Part shown: positions 24,001-37,400 of the stretch, in pieces
How the letters are laid out: every line of letters begins with the position of its first letter
Numbering within the stretch: the first letter of the stretch is position 1
Source: Motacilla alba alba
Lineage: Eukaryota > Chordata > Aves > Passeriformes > Motacillidae
Assembly (NCBI RefSeq): GCF_015832195.1
Contig: NC_052031.1
Coordinates: 11,347,850 to 11,411,849, forward strand
Direction: 5' to 3'
Length of the DNA stretch: 64,000 bases
Made by a program: the position numbers and the translations under genes
The notes under the pieces: generated by a model
Seen by the model: only the letters and a program-made list of their open reading frames with translations
Database searches by the model: none
Told to the model about the DNA's origin: nothing

Positions 24001-27000
24001 ACTGGAATTTCAGACAAGCCAGTAAAAAGAGCTTTTTCTACACTCACTCTATTTGGTCATTTTCCAGTAAAAATAGCATACAAGATATGAGGAAAAGAAT
24101 CCATTACAGTACTGGAGGTTTTGTTAAGAAAATAAAGTAAAATCAAGATGCTGGGTTTGTTTAATTAAAATTGAAAGTTGGTAATTGAAATATCAATTAA
24201 AAGGTCTTCTGGATTCATATTCATATTCAGTATTCATTTATATTGAATTTTTATGTTAAGCCTGTGATACTTATGTACTGAAATAATCTTCAGAACAGAT
24301 GAACCCACAAAACTTATATATGCCACTTTTAAATATGTGTGAAATATTGTATGGGTTTGTGTACAGTTCATCTGACTTGCAGAAGTGTAACAGCTGCTTT
24401 GCCTTGATAGGGACTCATGTCTGTGCCTGTGCTGTAAGGGTAGTGAAATTAATGTTTCTGAGTGTAAAAGTCAAGAAGCTGAAGGTTTAGTTTTGTGGGG
24501 TTTTTTTTTTGCATATGTGAGAAAGAATTTCCTGCATGTGACTAGAGCAGTACCAGTTTTAGAAAAGTAGTAAATCCAATTAGCATTATTTTGGGTCAAT
24601 ATTAAGATGATTTCTGGTTAGTAGTAAGCAACTTTCTCACCAGTTGCTGTAGGAACATGTTGCATGAGCTGCAGAATTCCTCCCTCTGTGTCTGTGGCTG
24701 GCCAGCTAGTGAGGATGCTGCTGCTGGGAAAAAGGTTTGCAGCTGGGACATTAAACCAGAAGTCTTCACTTGTATCCCTTTAGATGCTAATATTTGCTTT
24801 GTTATTAGACTATCTGAGTAGCTTCCAGATTCTAAACGTCATTTACAAAAAAACTTATTCAGAGTTTCCAGACAGGGAGTTATTCTTGATGTCCTCAACT
24901 ACCTCAGTGAATTTCAGTCTGAGGAGGGAAGCTGGGTTTGGGTAAAACTTCTTCCCTCTTTGGTCTCCTGACCTAGGCTATGAGATAGAGTTCTTAGAAA
25001 CTCCTGGGCAATTACTGAGTTTCACAATCATAATGATTTTTGTCCTCTGTGCTGTCTTTTTATGGTTTTGTTTGTATTTTTTAAAATGAAATTTATTTCA
25101 TTATTAAAGCCTGCCTAGCCTTTTAGGAAGAAAGGATCTTTCTAAACATGTATGGTATGACCATAGAACTGGTACTGTATTTCTCCAATATAAATACTTA
25201 GTTTTTTCCTTTTATTCTTTAAAAATTTACTCTCTTACAACATAAATATTGTTATTAGCCTATCAAGCCAACTGAAATAAGATCCCATGGTGACAGGTAC
25301 TACAAGCTGGCAGGGAAAAACACTTGCTGCCCCAAAGGGTTTATAAAGGTGAATTAGACACAGAGGATAGGTAGGAATAGAAAGAACTGCACAGTGGTGA
25401 AATGACTTGCCAAAAATCTCAGCTCAGTCAATAACAGAGTGGAGAACACTGCAATGTAATTTAGAAGTCTTTGCAAGCAGTACTGCATCCGAGTAAAGGC
25501 AAACAAACCACACAAAACCCCCTCTCCTGTTCAATGAGAGTTTCTGTTGATGGCTCGAGTAAAACACTTTTGTAGGTATTTATTTTATATTTTAGATGAC
25601 AAATCCCACGTAAAGCTTTTTTAATAACAAAGAAGCACGAGCATGCAGAGTTATCTGCAGATGAGAGAGTGCGATGGAGTGTTTTCTACTAAAATGAAAT
25701 AAATTTCAGAAATATATTGGAAGTAGTAAAGTGTAGGAAACCAAAGTTATATACATTTATATATTTTAATGAGATATTTATGTTTGTTTGCACTGCTAAT
25801 TGGACAACTAGGTACATCAGTCACACTGTATGAGACATTTATTAAAATTCTTTTGGCCTGTTAATGCCACTGTTTGACAAATAAAAACTATAAGTAAGTT
25901 GTGTGGGGTTTCTTTTGGGTTGTTTATTCCTTCACCCACTCCCTTTGTCTTTTTGTTTTAAAACCTTTTGGAAATAGAAGAAGTCCTGAAAATGTTACCA
26001 TAGGCAGAGTTTGGTTTGCTAAGTGAAGAACCCAGTGGGAGCCTCTAACTTTTCACAGTGGTGGGGCACTTCAGATTGGCTCCCTGGGTGGTGGCTCCTT
26101 TCGGGGCCCTGGTATTGCCACCTTTTCATCCAGACTGGAGGGGGTTATTGGCAGAATCTTAGATTTAGCCCAACCTGACATCCCACCAAATTAATGAGGA
26201 ATTGTGGAGAAGTGAGCCTATCCTGATGTGACAGGGACACCTGGCAATCCCAGGCAGGGCTCTGTTGTTGCTGTGTCAGTTGTGGCTGCACCACAGGTTT
26301 CCTTTGTGCCTCTGTGCTTTTCTGGCCCTCTGTGAAGAGCTCTTGGTGCCTCTTTGTGCTTTCACCTCCTCTTTGGCATCGATTTCTCATTTCTCACTGG
26401 AAACTCTTTGCTCCCACTCCCCTTGGAGAGGCTGCTACAAAGGAATGCTCTGCTGGAGTGGAGTGGGTTTCACTGTCTGGAAGGTCTGTCTGTTCTCCTC
26501 TTTCCGTGCCTGGGGCCGGTGTGGAGGTAAAGCAGTGATCAGTGAGAGGTCAGGGTAGGATTTAGCTTTGCACAAGCAAGGCTGCTTAGGTTGTGCTGAA
26601 TCCACCTTTTGTTTTCAGGAAAAAGGAGTTGCATAACATTAAGATGACATCTAGCTGAGGTTCTGCAATCCTTCTTTTAATCCCCTTCTATGTACCACAG
26701 TACTTCTAGATCCTTTAAATAGACCTGGCACAAGCCAATGCAGATTCCTGTGTTTTTATTCTGTTGAAGCACTCGTGTCCTTTTGACAGCCATGCATTCC
26801 TGTTTGATCTGCAGCACCCATTATTATATAGTTAGCTTGAAAGGACTTTGGTCCTGAAGTTGATCATGAGCACACTGTTGCCTTGTTTGCATTATTAATT
26901 CATCAGGCTTTTTACAGGTGCAGTCATTGGCAGGTCTGAGAACAGAGGAAACCCTGCAAAGCTGATGTCTCCAGCTGGTTCACAGCGCACCGTGAAGCTG

Positions 27001-27679
27001 CTCAACAATTTGCTGAGAACATGTGTAATGTTCTGTGTGGCCAGTATCACCAGGGAATAGGTGAGATGAGCTAGACTTTGGCTCAGGCACCAGACTTACC
27101 AGTCTGTACTCCTGTAAAGAAAAGGCCCAAGCAGTACTTGATGGAATAGCATTGGCATCATAACCCTCCCTGGAGCAGGTGTCCTGAATTCAGCCTGGGA
27201 CCAGGCTGTTCAGGCATGCCAAGTGTCCTCATAGCAAAAGGTAAAAACACCTGTGTTTAAAGGGTGTTTTCACCAGGTCATTTTGCACTGGTGAATATCC
27301 ATTTTCTTTTCTCATGCCTCTGTCTGTGTCTCCCACTGTACTCAGAAGGATGGGATAGCTGAAGCTGCGCAGAGTGCTGGGCCCAACCACATTCCTAAAA
27401 TAGATAATGGAGTAGAGCATTGCTATCTGGGTGAGAGGGAACCTGAGCTTGCCTTTTGGGGATATTGTATGGGGCACTATAAAGCTGTTGCTGAAGACAC
27501 ACTTGCAAGCAGGTGACCTGGATGGGCTCCAGTTTGACCTGTGGAGCAGGTCTGTACAATAATGTCCTTGGTGCAGGACTACACTTGGGTATAAATTCCT
27601 CAACTAATGTTTGAAAGATTGCCTTCTTTCTCATTCCTTTTATTTTTTAAGAGCACAAAATGAAACCAAATGTCAGTGC
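21011..27679 (+). other. MAGI2: MAGI2 intron 1, no gene seen
   Basis: AT-rich intronic DNA. It includes a 14-base A-run (about 21238-21251), a perfect 10-bp inverted repeat (23391-23400 with 23411-23420), and a somewhat more GC-rich unidentified patch at 26.03-26.56 kb that resembles no family I know. The 110-codon frame at 21464-21796 and the 124-codon minus-strand frame at 27229-27603 look like chance. Confidence 0.6.
23391..23420. repeat. AT hairpin, 10-bp perfect inverted repeat
   Basis: The ten bases at 23391-23400 (atatatatac) are the exact reverse complement of 23411-23420 (gtatatatat), with a 10-base loop. This is a simple alternating AT palindrome that could extrude a small cruciform. 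No function is implied. Confidence 0.8.
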
Positions 27680-27812
27680 TTTTTTTTTTTTTTTTTTTTT
27701 TTTTAGCAGAATCCTTGTTTACGGACCAGGATTTAACTCAAGGCTTCCTTCTGCTTTGCCTGGCCACATGTTATGCACACTGAGAAGTGTCCTATCCACT
27801 CAATCACCAACT
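27680..27812 (-). mobile_element. Possible tRNA-derived retroposon with poly(A) tail
   Basis: On the minus strand a tRNA A-box-like block (tgattgagtggatagga, 27806-27790) is followed ~50 bases on by a B-box-like block (agttaaatcctgg, 27738-27726). The body then ends in 25 adenines (the plus-strand T-run 27680-27704). Box order and tail fit a retroposed tRNA-like RNA, but the box spacing is longer than in a normal tRNA. I found no clear target-site duplication and cannot name a family. Confidence 0.35.
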
Positions 27813-28559
27813 AGTTGCACCTTTCCAGTTGCTCTTTGGAAGCCTTTCTAGCAAGAGATAACCCCATCAAATCATGTTTATCTTCTGAGATCTGATGGAT
27901 CACAGAACTAGTGTGGTATTGCTCTGAATCAAAAGTTTCTGCACATGTTTATTCATGTTTTGCCTGAAAACAGTATTATGTGTCACTGCTGAGAAGTGAT
28001 TTCTGATTAAATCCAGGAGCAGCCAGGCCTCTGTAAGTCTATAGCCTTTTAAATTTTTCCCCCCCTCTCTGGCTGGTAGCTACAGGTAACTGCTGTCTTG
28101 TGAAAAGATCCTGTAATTAAGGTGGGTGAACCTGCAGAGTATGATTTACACAGGGGTTTTTCAAAAGGGCAGCAGAATAGAGAGGAGAAAAAGCCCCTGG
28201 CAAGATGTTTCACCCAGATTGGCAAGTCAAGGATCTCTCATTATATTTTAGATTTTTTTCCATATTTTTTGTTAAAAATAAATAACCATTGGACTTGCAG
28301 TAATTATTTTGTAAATATAATACTTAAATTTTATTATGGTGTAGAAATTACTGTACAAAGATCAGACTTTTTTTCTGACCCCTTTTTTCCCTTTATTACC
28401 CTAACCAGCACACTGCAAAGGCTGTGTGTTCAGCTGTTGAATTGTACGTAAAATAAATCTTCACTAGAAAATGGGACCTGTAGCAGAGAGGCTCCATTTT
28501 TAGGACCTAAAGGTATCTTACATATATGGGATTTTGTATAGAATACAAAGAAGTCCCTG

Positions 28560-28800
28560 GAGAGGAATTTTTTACGAGAACATGTACTGATAGGACAAGG
28601 AATAAAAATTTCAAATTGAGAGAAGGTAGGTTTACATTAGAAATTAGGAAGAAATTACTTATGGTGAGTAAGGTGTAGCTACCCACAGCTGGGGGTGCTC
28701 CATCCCTACAAGTATTCAAGGCCGGGTTGGATGGGGCTCAGAGGAATGTGGTCTTGTGGAAGGTGTCCCTGCCCATGGCAGGGGATTGGAACAAGATCGT
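28560..28800 (+). mobile_element. CR1 LINE 3'-end fragment, sense orientation
   Basis: This is the only clear CR1 copy in sense orientation in the window. It reads through 'ctgataggacaaggaat', 'attaggaagaaattactta', 'tattcaaggccgggttgga' and 'ggtgtccctgcccatggcag' to 'ggattggaacaagatcg', the forward CR1 3' untranslated region, then stops before the octamer tail. The copy is diverged and truncated at both ends. Confidence 0.85.
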
Positions 28801-30814
28801 CTCTGTTATGATTAACAGTATTATTAGTCATATAACTTCAAATTTTGGCTTTGAGGCACTAGAAACTGCAGTTTTCTCAGAGACCATAAATTGCAGGTGT
28901 TCTGTAGCTTTCAGTGTGAGGTGCACATTTCTTGCTATCTCTGAGCCAAATGGAGCTGCCCATGCTGAGCAGCCCAGCATCTAGCCCAGCTGGAAGTGGC
29001 TGTCAGTCCCCAAAATGCTTCTCAAGCCTGCTGGAGCCAGCTCCTGCTTCCCCTAGGAGCAGCCTGTTTCCAGTGCCATCCTAGCACAAACAATAGCTTC
29101 TGACTGCTCCAGCCCAGTAGTGGTCATAACTATTTCCACCTGGGTTTTTTCATTGTCAGCTTTGAGATCTTCCTTCAGCTCATTTTCCTTTGAAAAAAAG
29201 TTTGTCTGTTAACAAGCAGCTGGGCCGCATGTTTGCTTGCAAAACACCTGCAACAACACATCATTTCCACTTTGCTTATGTCAAACAAGATCCAAGAATT
29301 ACATGCCCATGCTGATTTATGCTATACTGTTTGGAATTACATTGGAAATGCATGAATTTCATGTGTCCTGCTGAGCTTTGCTTTATTTTCACGTGCCAAT
29401 ATCAACTACTCAGGGAAATTTCGTATCAGTTTTATCAAGTTCACAGTACAGCATGGAATATTTCATATTTCTCTTATAGGAGAATTCACAGTGAACTGTT
29501 TTCAGATACTACATTTCTGTATGTTAGAGCTGTGTTTTAAAGGTTTATAATTGAGTTTTGGTTACTAAAGCTGTCTGTAAGCAATGCCTGTAATTTGTTT
29601 CTGTCCTACAACTGTTTATGAAACCAAGAGATTTCTGATTGTTTTTCAGAGGTGATTGCAAAGTATTTCTAGAATTATTTACTATACATACAAGGAATAA
29701 TCTGGTTAGCAGAGAAAAGTGAGGGAAGGGGAAAAAAGGTAGAAGAGGAAGGCCCTGCTGAGTAATTCCATCCCATTCAATTGCCTAAGAGGCTACAAAG
29801 ATTTGTTAGTCTGTAATGTTGATGCTACTGCCTGAGAATTTCCATCTTTTCAGATGACATATTCTTGCACAGCGCTCTTCAATTATTTTTTTTAAGGAAT
29901 ACAGCATCTAATTAAGAGCTGGGAAGTTTCACTGGGAACTGGAGATGTCCTGCCTTTGGCTGTGATGTGCAGGAAGGACTGATCTACAGCTCAGCCTAGG
30001 AAGTGGAAGAAGCCTTGAGCTGGTGCCCTGACTCTGACTACAAGAGTGGAGAAAGGACAGAGATTGCTCTCCCCAGGGAGACAATTCCAGGCCTCTGTGC
30101 TTGTTGGAAATGATGGGAGACCAAGGGAGTCGTGCTTTTAATTGTGTTTTATGCATGGGGCAGAAGCCAGTGCCCTTGGCAGGCTCCTGCACGGCGCCTT
30201 GTGAGCCAGAATCCCCGTGCAGACATTTAGTGGAAGAGTCTCAGTGTAACAGATTGTTAGGGCTGTTTGTTGTCCTTCATTGTGCAATTCAGATCAACAG
30301 AGGCAATGAATGTACTTGGTCTAAAAAAATTCTGTGTTCCTCCCAGTTTTTATGAATGTGTATAACAAGAACCTTTAGAAAAGCTGCATGTTAATGCATA
30401 AGTGGTTAAGTTACAGTAGCATTAAGAATTTCCAATAAAACCGAAAATCTGTCTTTTCATCCAAATTTTAAGTGCCTTGTGTATGTAAAGTATCCTCTTG
30501 TTGTGACTGTTTTCATGGACATGCTTTTTTTTCATTTTGTCAATGGAAGAGGTTCAGTTTTTCTGTACTACATTAAAGCAGATCCAGAGCAGCTAACTGA
30601 TCCCCTCTGTTTGAATCCTTACTGGTGTGTTGGAGCATGTTCAGCATCAATCAGATAAACACTCTATCAGAGTCTTTGATCCTGTGATTTGATAGGAGTT
30701 TTGTGCATAATCTCACTGTGTTCCAAACATCTTGGCTCTCTTGGCTCTTTTCACACTTCTACCCTGTGTTTTAAATATGTTTTTCTATATAGCTCTTGCA
30801 CTAGAACACTCAGT
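28801..30814 (+). other. MAGI2: MAGI2 intron 1, no gene seen
   Basis: Intronic DNA between CR1 copies. No exon, RNA gene or repeat family is recognised in it. The small open frames have no recognisable features. Confidence 0.6.
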
Positions 30815-30950
30815 ACGTAGAAGCACAGAAATAGTTTGGAAAAGGCTGCTGAGGTTGAGTCCAGCCTTTAACTGGTCACCACCTTGTCAAGTAGGCCTCG
30901 GAGCTAAGTGCCACATCCAGTAGTTTCTTGAATACCTCTGAGGACAATGA
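30815..30950 (-). mobile_element. CR1 LINE fragment
   Basis: Short reversed CR1 3' end: 'agcacagaaatagtttgg', then 'gaggttgagtccagcc', then 'taagtgccacatccag' and 'cttgaatacctctgagg'. It is separate from the next copy, which restarts at the 3' terminal motif about 25 bp later, so these are two independent or nested insertions. Confidence 0.75.
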
Positions 30951-30973
30951 CTATGAAGTATGTTGTTGCTGCC

Positions 30974-31600
30974 GTAGAATCACCCAGTGGTTTGGGTTGG
31001 AACACCCCAAGAAAGATCCTGTTCCAAGCCCTCTGCCATGGGCAGGTGCCTTTCACCAGACCAGGTTGCTGAAATCCCCATTCAGCCTGGCCTTGAACAT
31101 TAGGGATGGGGCTTCCACAACTATTCTGAGCAACCTGTTCCAGTGTCTCCAGTCTCCCTTTACCCTCACTGTAAAGAATTTCTTCTTAATATCTAATATA
31201 AACCTACTCTCCTTTTCTTTTGAAACCATTGCCCCTTGTCCCTTCACTGCATGTAGTCCTTTTCCTCCTCTCTTGTAGCCCTTTAGATACTGAAGGATGT
31301 TCCAAGGTCTCTGGAGCCTTCCCACCTCTAGTCTGAACAATCCCAACTCTGTCAGCTTGTCTTCATAAGGAGAGATGCACCAGACCTCTGATCATCATTG
31401 TGGTCCTTCTCTAGACTCACTCCAGCATGTCCATGTCCTTCTTTTATTGGGGACCCCAGAGCTGGACACAGCACTGCAGATGGGATCTCAGGAGAGTGGA
31501 GTAAAAGGCAGAATTACCTCCCTTGACCTGTTGGTTATGCTCCTTTGGATGCCATTCAGGATATGGTTGGCATGTTTAATGGCCCTGAGTGTGGCTCCTG
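30974..31600 (-). mobile_element. CR1 LINE, 5'-truncated
   Basis: Reversed CR1 from the 3' terminal block ('gtagaatcacccagtggttt', 'gggttggaacaccccaag') through 'ggccttgaacattaggga', 'aacctgttccagtgtctcc', 'aaagaatttcttcttaata', 'attgccccttgtccc' and 'ggaccccagagctggacac' to about 31600. It is better preserved than the other copies in the window. A 19-base A-run (31712-31730) lies a little downstream but is not part of the element. Confidence 0.92.
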
Positions 31601-33725
31601 AAGTATTGATAAAGATGCTATCTCAAGGAGTAAACCAAAACTAACAAATAGACCAAGTGAACAAATAAACAGCCTCCCAAAAAAACCCCAAAAAACTCCA
31701 AAGCCTAAGGGAAAAAAAAAAAAAAAAAAAGAAAAAGAGCAAACAGAAGGGAAATTAAAAAAAAAAAATAGAGCATTCAGAAGATGCTGTGTAGACTCCA
31801 TATTTTAAAATCAGCTTTAATCCTTTTGGAGTGATGTGATGCCTCAAAAAATAAAAAGCAGGCAGCTGGCAGCTGTTCTGGACTGGGGAGATCTCTGCTG
31901 CAGTTCATCAGTCCCATGGCCTGGGGAAGAAAATCAGGGTGCCACTGCTGGGGTGTCAGGGCAAGCTTGGCTGGGCCAGCAACTGCTGGGAGGGGGATAG
32001 CAGTGCTGGGGCCATCTGGGCCTTTGGTGGTGATGTCTGGGTGGATGGAGAAGAGGTTGGAGGTAGCTACAACCTCTTCTTGCCATCCATGCCAGCCCAG
32101 TGCATCTCTTTTTGAGGGCTGTTGTAGCTTGATACAGACTTGATACAGTGCTGAGATACAATAATGCCATTATTTTAAAGTGGTTAATCTACTGGTGGTT
32201 TCGGTGTTGTGAAGTGCTTGAAATGTGCAATGGTGTAGATTTCAAGATGCTTAAGTAGATTAGGCAATGGGCAAGCGCTCAGAGATCTGGGCTCTGATTC
32301 TCTAGAAACCTTAAGTAAATTTCCCAATCTCTCCACTTTTGTTCCCCAATGATAACAAAATCACATAGATTATTAAACTAAGAATAGGTCTGTTCCTCAG
32401 AAAGACTTCCGAGGGAACTCAATTAATGATTGTGATGCATTTGTCTACAATAGCAGCCAGGGTAGCAAACTAATATGACTTACAGACATGTAATTGCTAA
32501 TTATTCAATATTGACCTGATCCTTGAAAAGTAAACTCTGAAAGCTGAACCAGATATTGTGTAAATATGATGTAAATTATAATTATTTTTTTAAATTCAGA
32601 GGTGTGTTCTTGTTTATTTTCTCTGCGTATCTCAGTGTTGAGACAGTTCTCTGATCAAGTCAGAGTTCTTTTTATTATGTCTTCCTACTTTTACTAGATT
32701 TTTCTCCTGAGTGTTTGTGAACATTTTGGAAGATATCTGGCCAAAAATATCTCTGTGTTAGATTCTTATTCTTCTGCATTGCTGTAATTCTGTGATTTGT
32801 CTATTTTATTTCTTCATATAATGAACCTACATTCTGCATTCTATTTATTTTCTTTGTAACGTTTTGCACTTAATTTTCAACCAAAATCATACTTGTGGTC
32901 ATTCTAACGTTGGTTGTGGAGGCACCATTGAAAGTGAAGAGAATTAGAAAAACCTCAGTCTTAGAGTCTCAGAACCCTTTACCTGTGTTTGCTGGATTCT
33001 AATTGCCCAAATCCTACAGGCTGGTTGCAATATTTCAGTAAACTTTGCGAGGATTAGGTGCATAAAAAAATCAGTCAAGGAAAAGATGAGGCCACACTTG
33101 ACAACCAAGTATTAAACTTGATTCCAAATTAAGTTGGTTTTTAAAAGAAAAACAATATGAGTTTTTCCTTTAAAGAAACTGAAATTCAGCTTTTTTTTTT
33201 TTTGTTTGTTTTTTTTGCTTTTTCCTGAACATTCTGATTCTTTTATGCACTTCTGAACTGTTTGGGATTTTTTAGGTAGCTTGTCAGGTATCCTACACGC
33301 CAGGCCTAGGGCAGTTTATTGTTCTCAGATGTGAAGTAAGAGAGGGTATCATCTTCTTTTCTTTTGCCTCAAAATGATTTTAAAAAAATATGGTTAATTT
33401 ATTTGGATAATCTTAACAATTATTTTAAAAGAAAATAATTCATCTGCATAAACAAATATAAGATGTAAAAAGACTGAATTAGTTTATTTCTATTTGAGAT
33501 TTTTTTGTAAAATTTGGGGACAAAATCTGCTGTCTGTTAGGACTTTGTACACCCTGATTATATCTCCTGTGTTCATGGAAAACATGAAAACACAATAGGC
33601 TTCACTTTGTTCATGTGTTTTAAGGTACTGGAGGCTGTCATTACTCCATTTATAGGGGCAGTATCTGAAGTCAACAAAGATAGATATTTCCTAAACTTAT
33701 TTTTTAAATTATTATTTATCTGCCT

Positions 33726-33790
33726 TAATATAATATTGTATATATAATATAATATATTAATATAATATTATCTGTTATTATATATTAAAT
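33726..33790. repeat. AT-only palindromic tract
   Basis: Sixty-odd bases of almost pure A/T built from taatat and tatata blocks, with repeated self-complementary segments such as taatataatatt. It would be easily unpaired and is probably a length-variable microsatellite. Confidence 0.75.
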
Positions 33791-34400
33791 AAAAAGGACC
33801 AAAATGTCTGTCATTGATGCACAGCAAACTGTTATTCACCCCAACATTAAATTTAAGGCACTCAATATCTCTGCTTTGTATTTCAGGTTTACTGTTTATC
33901 ATAATGTCCAGTGTGAAAAGTTGTAGGGGAAGGATGTGTTCATTTTTGTGCAGCTTGCAAAGCTGAACTGTGGCTTCAAGTGATCTTTGATTCCATGCAA
34001 CTTCTATGAAACTACAAATATCTTAAGATATCAAATATTCACACCATTCACATGTAAAGCAAGAACCAGTGTTTTAAGTTTTCATCATCTTTAGTTTTGT
34101 ATCATCTGCTGCCCACAAAGCAGTTGAGATGGATGGGTTGAAGTCCAATTGCTCTTCTTCAGCTGAAGCTCTTAGCCAATACATAAATTACAGTTTTGGG
34201 TTTTTTTTTACTCTATGGTAAGTTATTGTGGCAAACCTGTATTCTGAAGGGATCTGTACTGCTCCCTAGCTGACTTAGGAACACAAACTGCAAGTTAGGT
34301 GGCTGCATCACAGTGGCTGAAAAAGCACTTCATTCTAGGTGAAACATTTGCTTAAGGCTGATATCATGATCTAGGAACAAAGCAGTAATGTGTAACTTTT

Positions 34401-34417
34401 TTGTTTGTTTGTTTGTT
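34401..34417 (+). repeat. (GTTT)n microsatellite
   Basis: About four perfect GTTT units after a short T-run. Confidence 0.85.
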
Positions 34418-37400
34418 AGTTATTTTACATTCTGAATAAAATTCAAATTCTCTTGTCAGATTTGAGTTTTAAAAATCCTTCATCAGCTGTGATGTAGATA
34501 AATAGGCAGATTTTTCCAAATAGCTATAAAAGCCCTGAGAGCAGTTTTGTGTTTTAATTATGAATTTCTCATTTGAGAGCTTTCTTACATCTTCTGATAT
34601 AAATCCTTATGTTTAGCAGTAAGAAGAAGTGACTACAGTTCAGTTCATAGGGTAGTTAAAATTAGTATCAGGTTTACTTTGTGTGAAAGAGAAGAAATGT
34701 TATTAGAAAATAAAAGAATAAAGTATGTGATAATTAACATTTTTACCTAATCAAATTTATCAAAGGCCACTGGAAACTGAATTTTTCTTTTTATAATCCT
34801 ACCTGAGATTCATCTGAAAATTGGAAGTATTTTGGAAATTTTTACAAATTGTTTTCATAATTTATCTTTGAGCAGTTCTAGCTTTTATTGATTCTAGATT
34901 TATGGATGCTTGCCTTTCTGGACAGTAAGCTTTGGTATCAAAGATCTAAATAAATTTGATCTGAAGCTGAGCTGGAATGGCTTTTCATAGCCTCTCTGGA
35001 TCATCATTAATCTCACTAGGAAATATGGACATGTAATGATTTTTGGAAAATCATGTTACAATTTTGGGCAGCACAGACCATAGAAAACTGAAAAAAAAAA
35101 TAGGTTTTGAGGTAAAATATTCACTGTTGGGATACTAGAGCGTGTAAGCCTAGAGAAAAACATGCCAAGACTGGGATTTCAAAAGGACACAAGGGAGCAG
35201 GAAATCACCAAAATAGAATAGCCCTCATGAAACTTCTCTAAGAGAGTAAGGTTATAGTACAGTGTTGGTTTCCTCGAATAATTTTATGATCTCAGGGACC
35301 TGAGAGAGCTGTGTTGAGCATTGATGGTCACTGGGGATTGAGGCCAAAGCTTGTCCTGTATTGACAGTACATGCAGCTTGACCTCGGTCAATATCACAGC
35401 TGTCTTTTGTTCTCCAGGGTTCCAGTGTAGGAACTAAAACTGGTAGGGTTATTAGTGAGGTTTTTATAGGGTTATTATATTTATTCTGGCTTCTGGTGTC
35501 CTGTAGTGCATGATTTAGTTTAGTAATTTGTGTAAAAGAGCCATCTGATCATTTTAGCCATTGACTGCATTTGGTGCTGACTAATTCCACTCAGTTATTA
35601 CAGGTCTTCATTTCTGCAGAGGCCATTGCTCAAGGAGAGGAAACATATCTTACTCCTTCATAAAAAATAACAATCAGTATTTACAGAAGGGGAAGAGGAA
35701 GTAGTCATATACGCTAAAGACAATAATTGATTATCTTTTAAATTTATATGGAAGAGACAAAAACCTGGATGATGTAAAGAGAAAGGGAGAATTTGTGTTG
35801 GTTTGGTTTTTTTTGTTTTTTTGGGTTTTTTTTCTGCTGGCATTTTGTGCATTCCCTATAAATAATTGAGTGACCATGGTGTTTTTGCTTTTGATAAAAC
35901 ATACTGATTTTTCCAGGGTAAATAACATCTGAGAAGTGGTATCTTGGGAGGCACCTGTAATGCCACACTTCTTTCCATCTCATGCAGAATTTCTCTATTT
36001 TCCAGTTGCCACTAGAGTTCAAAAACTTTGTGGATGCCTTATAAAAGAGCAGATTACTGGTGTATGTGTGATAGATTTGGGAGGTATCAGTGACAGTTGT
36101 CATGTAGATTTACTACAATTTCCAATAACTTGCATTCCTTAGCACTGTAGGGTGCATTTCACCACCTGATACAGAAAGATATATTTGGGTTTTTAAAGAA
36201 ATCTGTATTATATTTCTGGAATTACTAGGAATAGTCTGTGAAAGTGAAATATGTAAAAGTTGTCATCACAACCCAAAGAGTAGTTTTGCATTTCAGTGTC
36301 TGCATACTTTTCTAGGAGTGGAGGAAAAAAATGAGTTTAAATTAGCTAAATCTGGTTTCATTATGCATTAGTGGGGGGAGGAGCAAAATTTTGTTCTTCA
36401 GTAGCATAATAAGATGCCTCAATAAATTGTTGTCTCCATGTAGTTTAGACTGTTTTATTATATTGGTCTCATTCAGACTCTAAGATTCTTTCTTTTGTTT
36501 GGCCATAGCTGATTATGGGTCATAAGCATTAGTATCACTGAAACAATGTAAAACTAGTGGAGGAGAAATGTAAAATAACCCTGTTAACTACAATAAATAA
36601 GTAGATAAGTTTTAATACATAAAGATAAGTCAGGGAAGTAATGTCCAAGGTGTGACAGAATTCAAATTATTATCCATCTTTATAACTCCATGGTGAAATT
36701 TTGCAGGAAATTAACTTTATCTGTAGAACTGTTGCCCAGAATTCTCTAACTTTGACAATCTTAAAATTATTTGAGTTTTAAAAATACAAATGAATTCAAA
36801 AGGACACTTTCTAAAAAGTATATTTCAAGTGAGTTTCAGTAAAGAGAACGCAGATGCAGACACTCAATTTATGTCTGACTGAATTTATTAGTTTTTTTAC
36901 TGGATGGTAAAAATCCCTTTCTCTGAATTCCTGTCTGACCACTGAGGATAAAATTTACCTCCTTGTATGTTGATTCACATGTTGGAAAAATCTTTTGTAC
37001 AAAAGAAAAGCAGATTTGGTCTCTTATTTGTGATGTGTTCAGAATCATGTGACTTAATCACTTCGGGTAGTAACTGGAACAGATAATCCTCTTGGAGCTT
37101 AAGGATGTGTTCCAAAATCAGGGTATGATCTTGCAGTCCTCAATTACTTGATTACTTGACCAAAGACCATCAGCCCTCTTTTTAAAAATGGGTGTTGAAA
37201 GGTATAAAAGCAGCTAGTAGGGTTTTCAGGCAGCTGAGGAACTCAGGAGAACTTTGCTTACCAGCTGGATCTTTATAGACTCGCAGGCCTTTATGTTTTA
37301 ACATGGAATTATAAATGGGAACACTTGTTTTATTCTAGCCTAAATATGCTCTTGATTAAATGTCAGAATGTAGATCAACCAGTTTTAGTTTCTAAATGGA

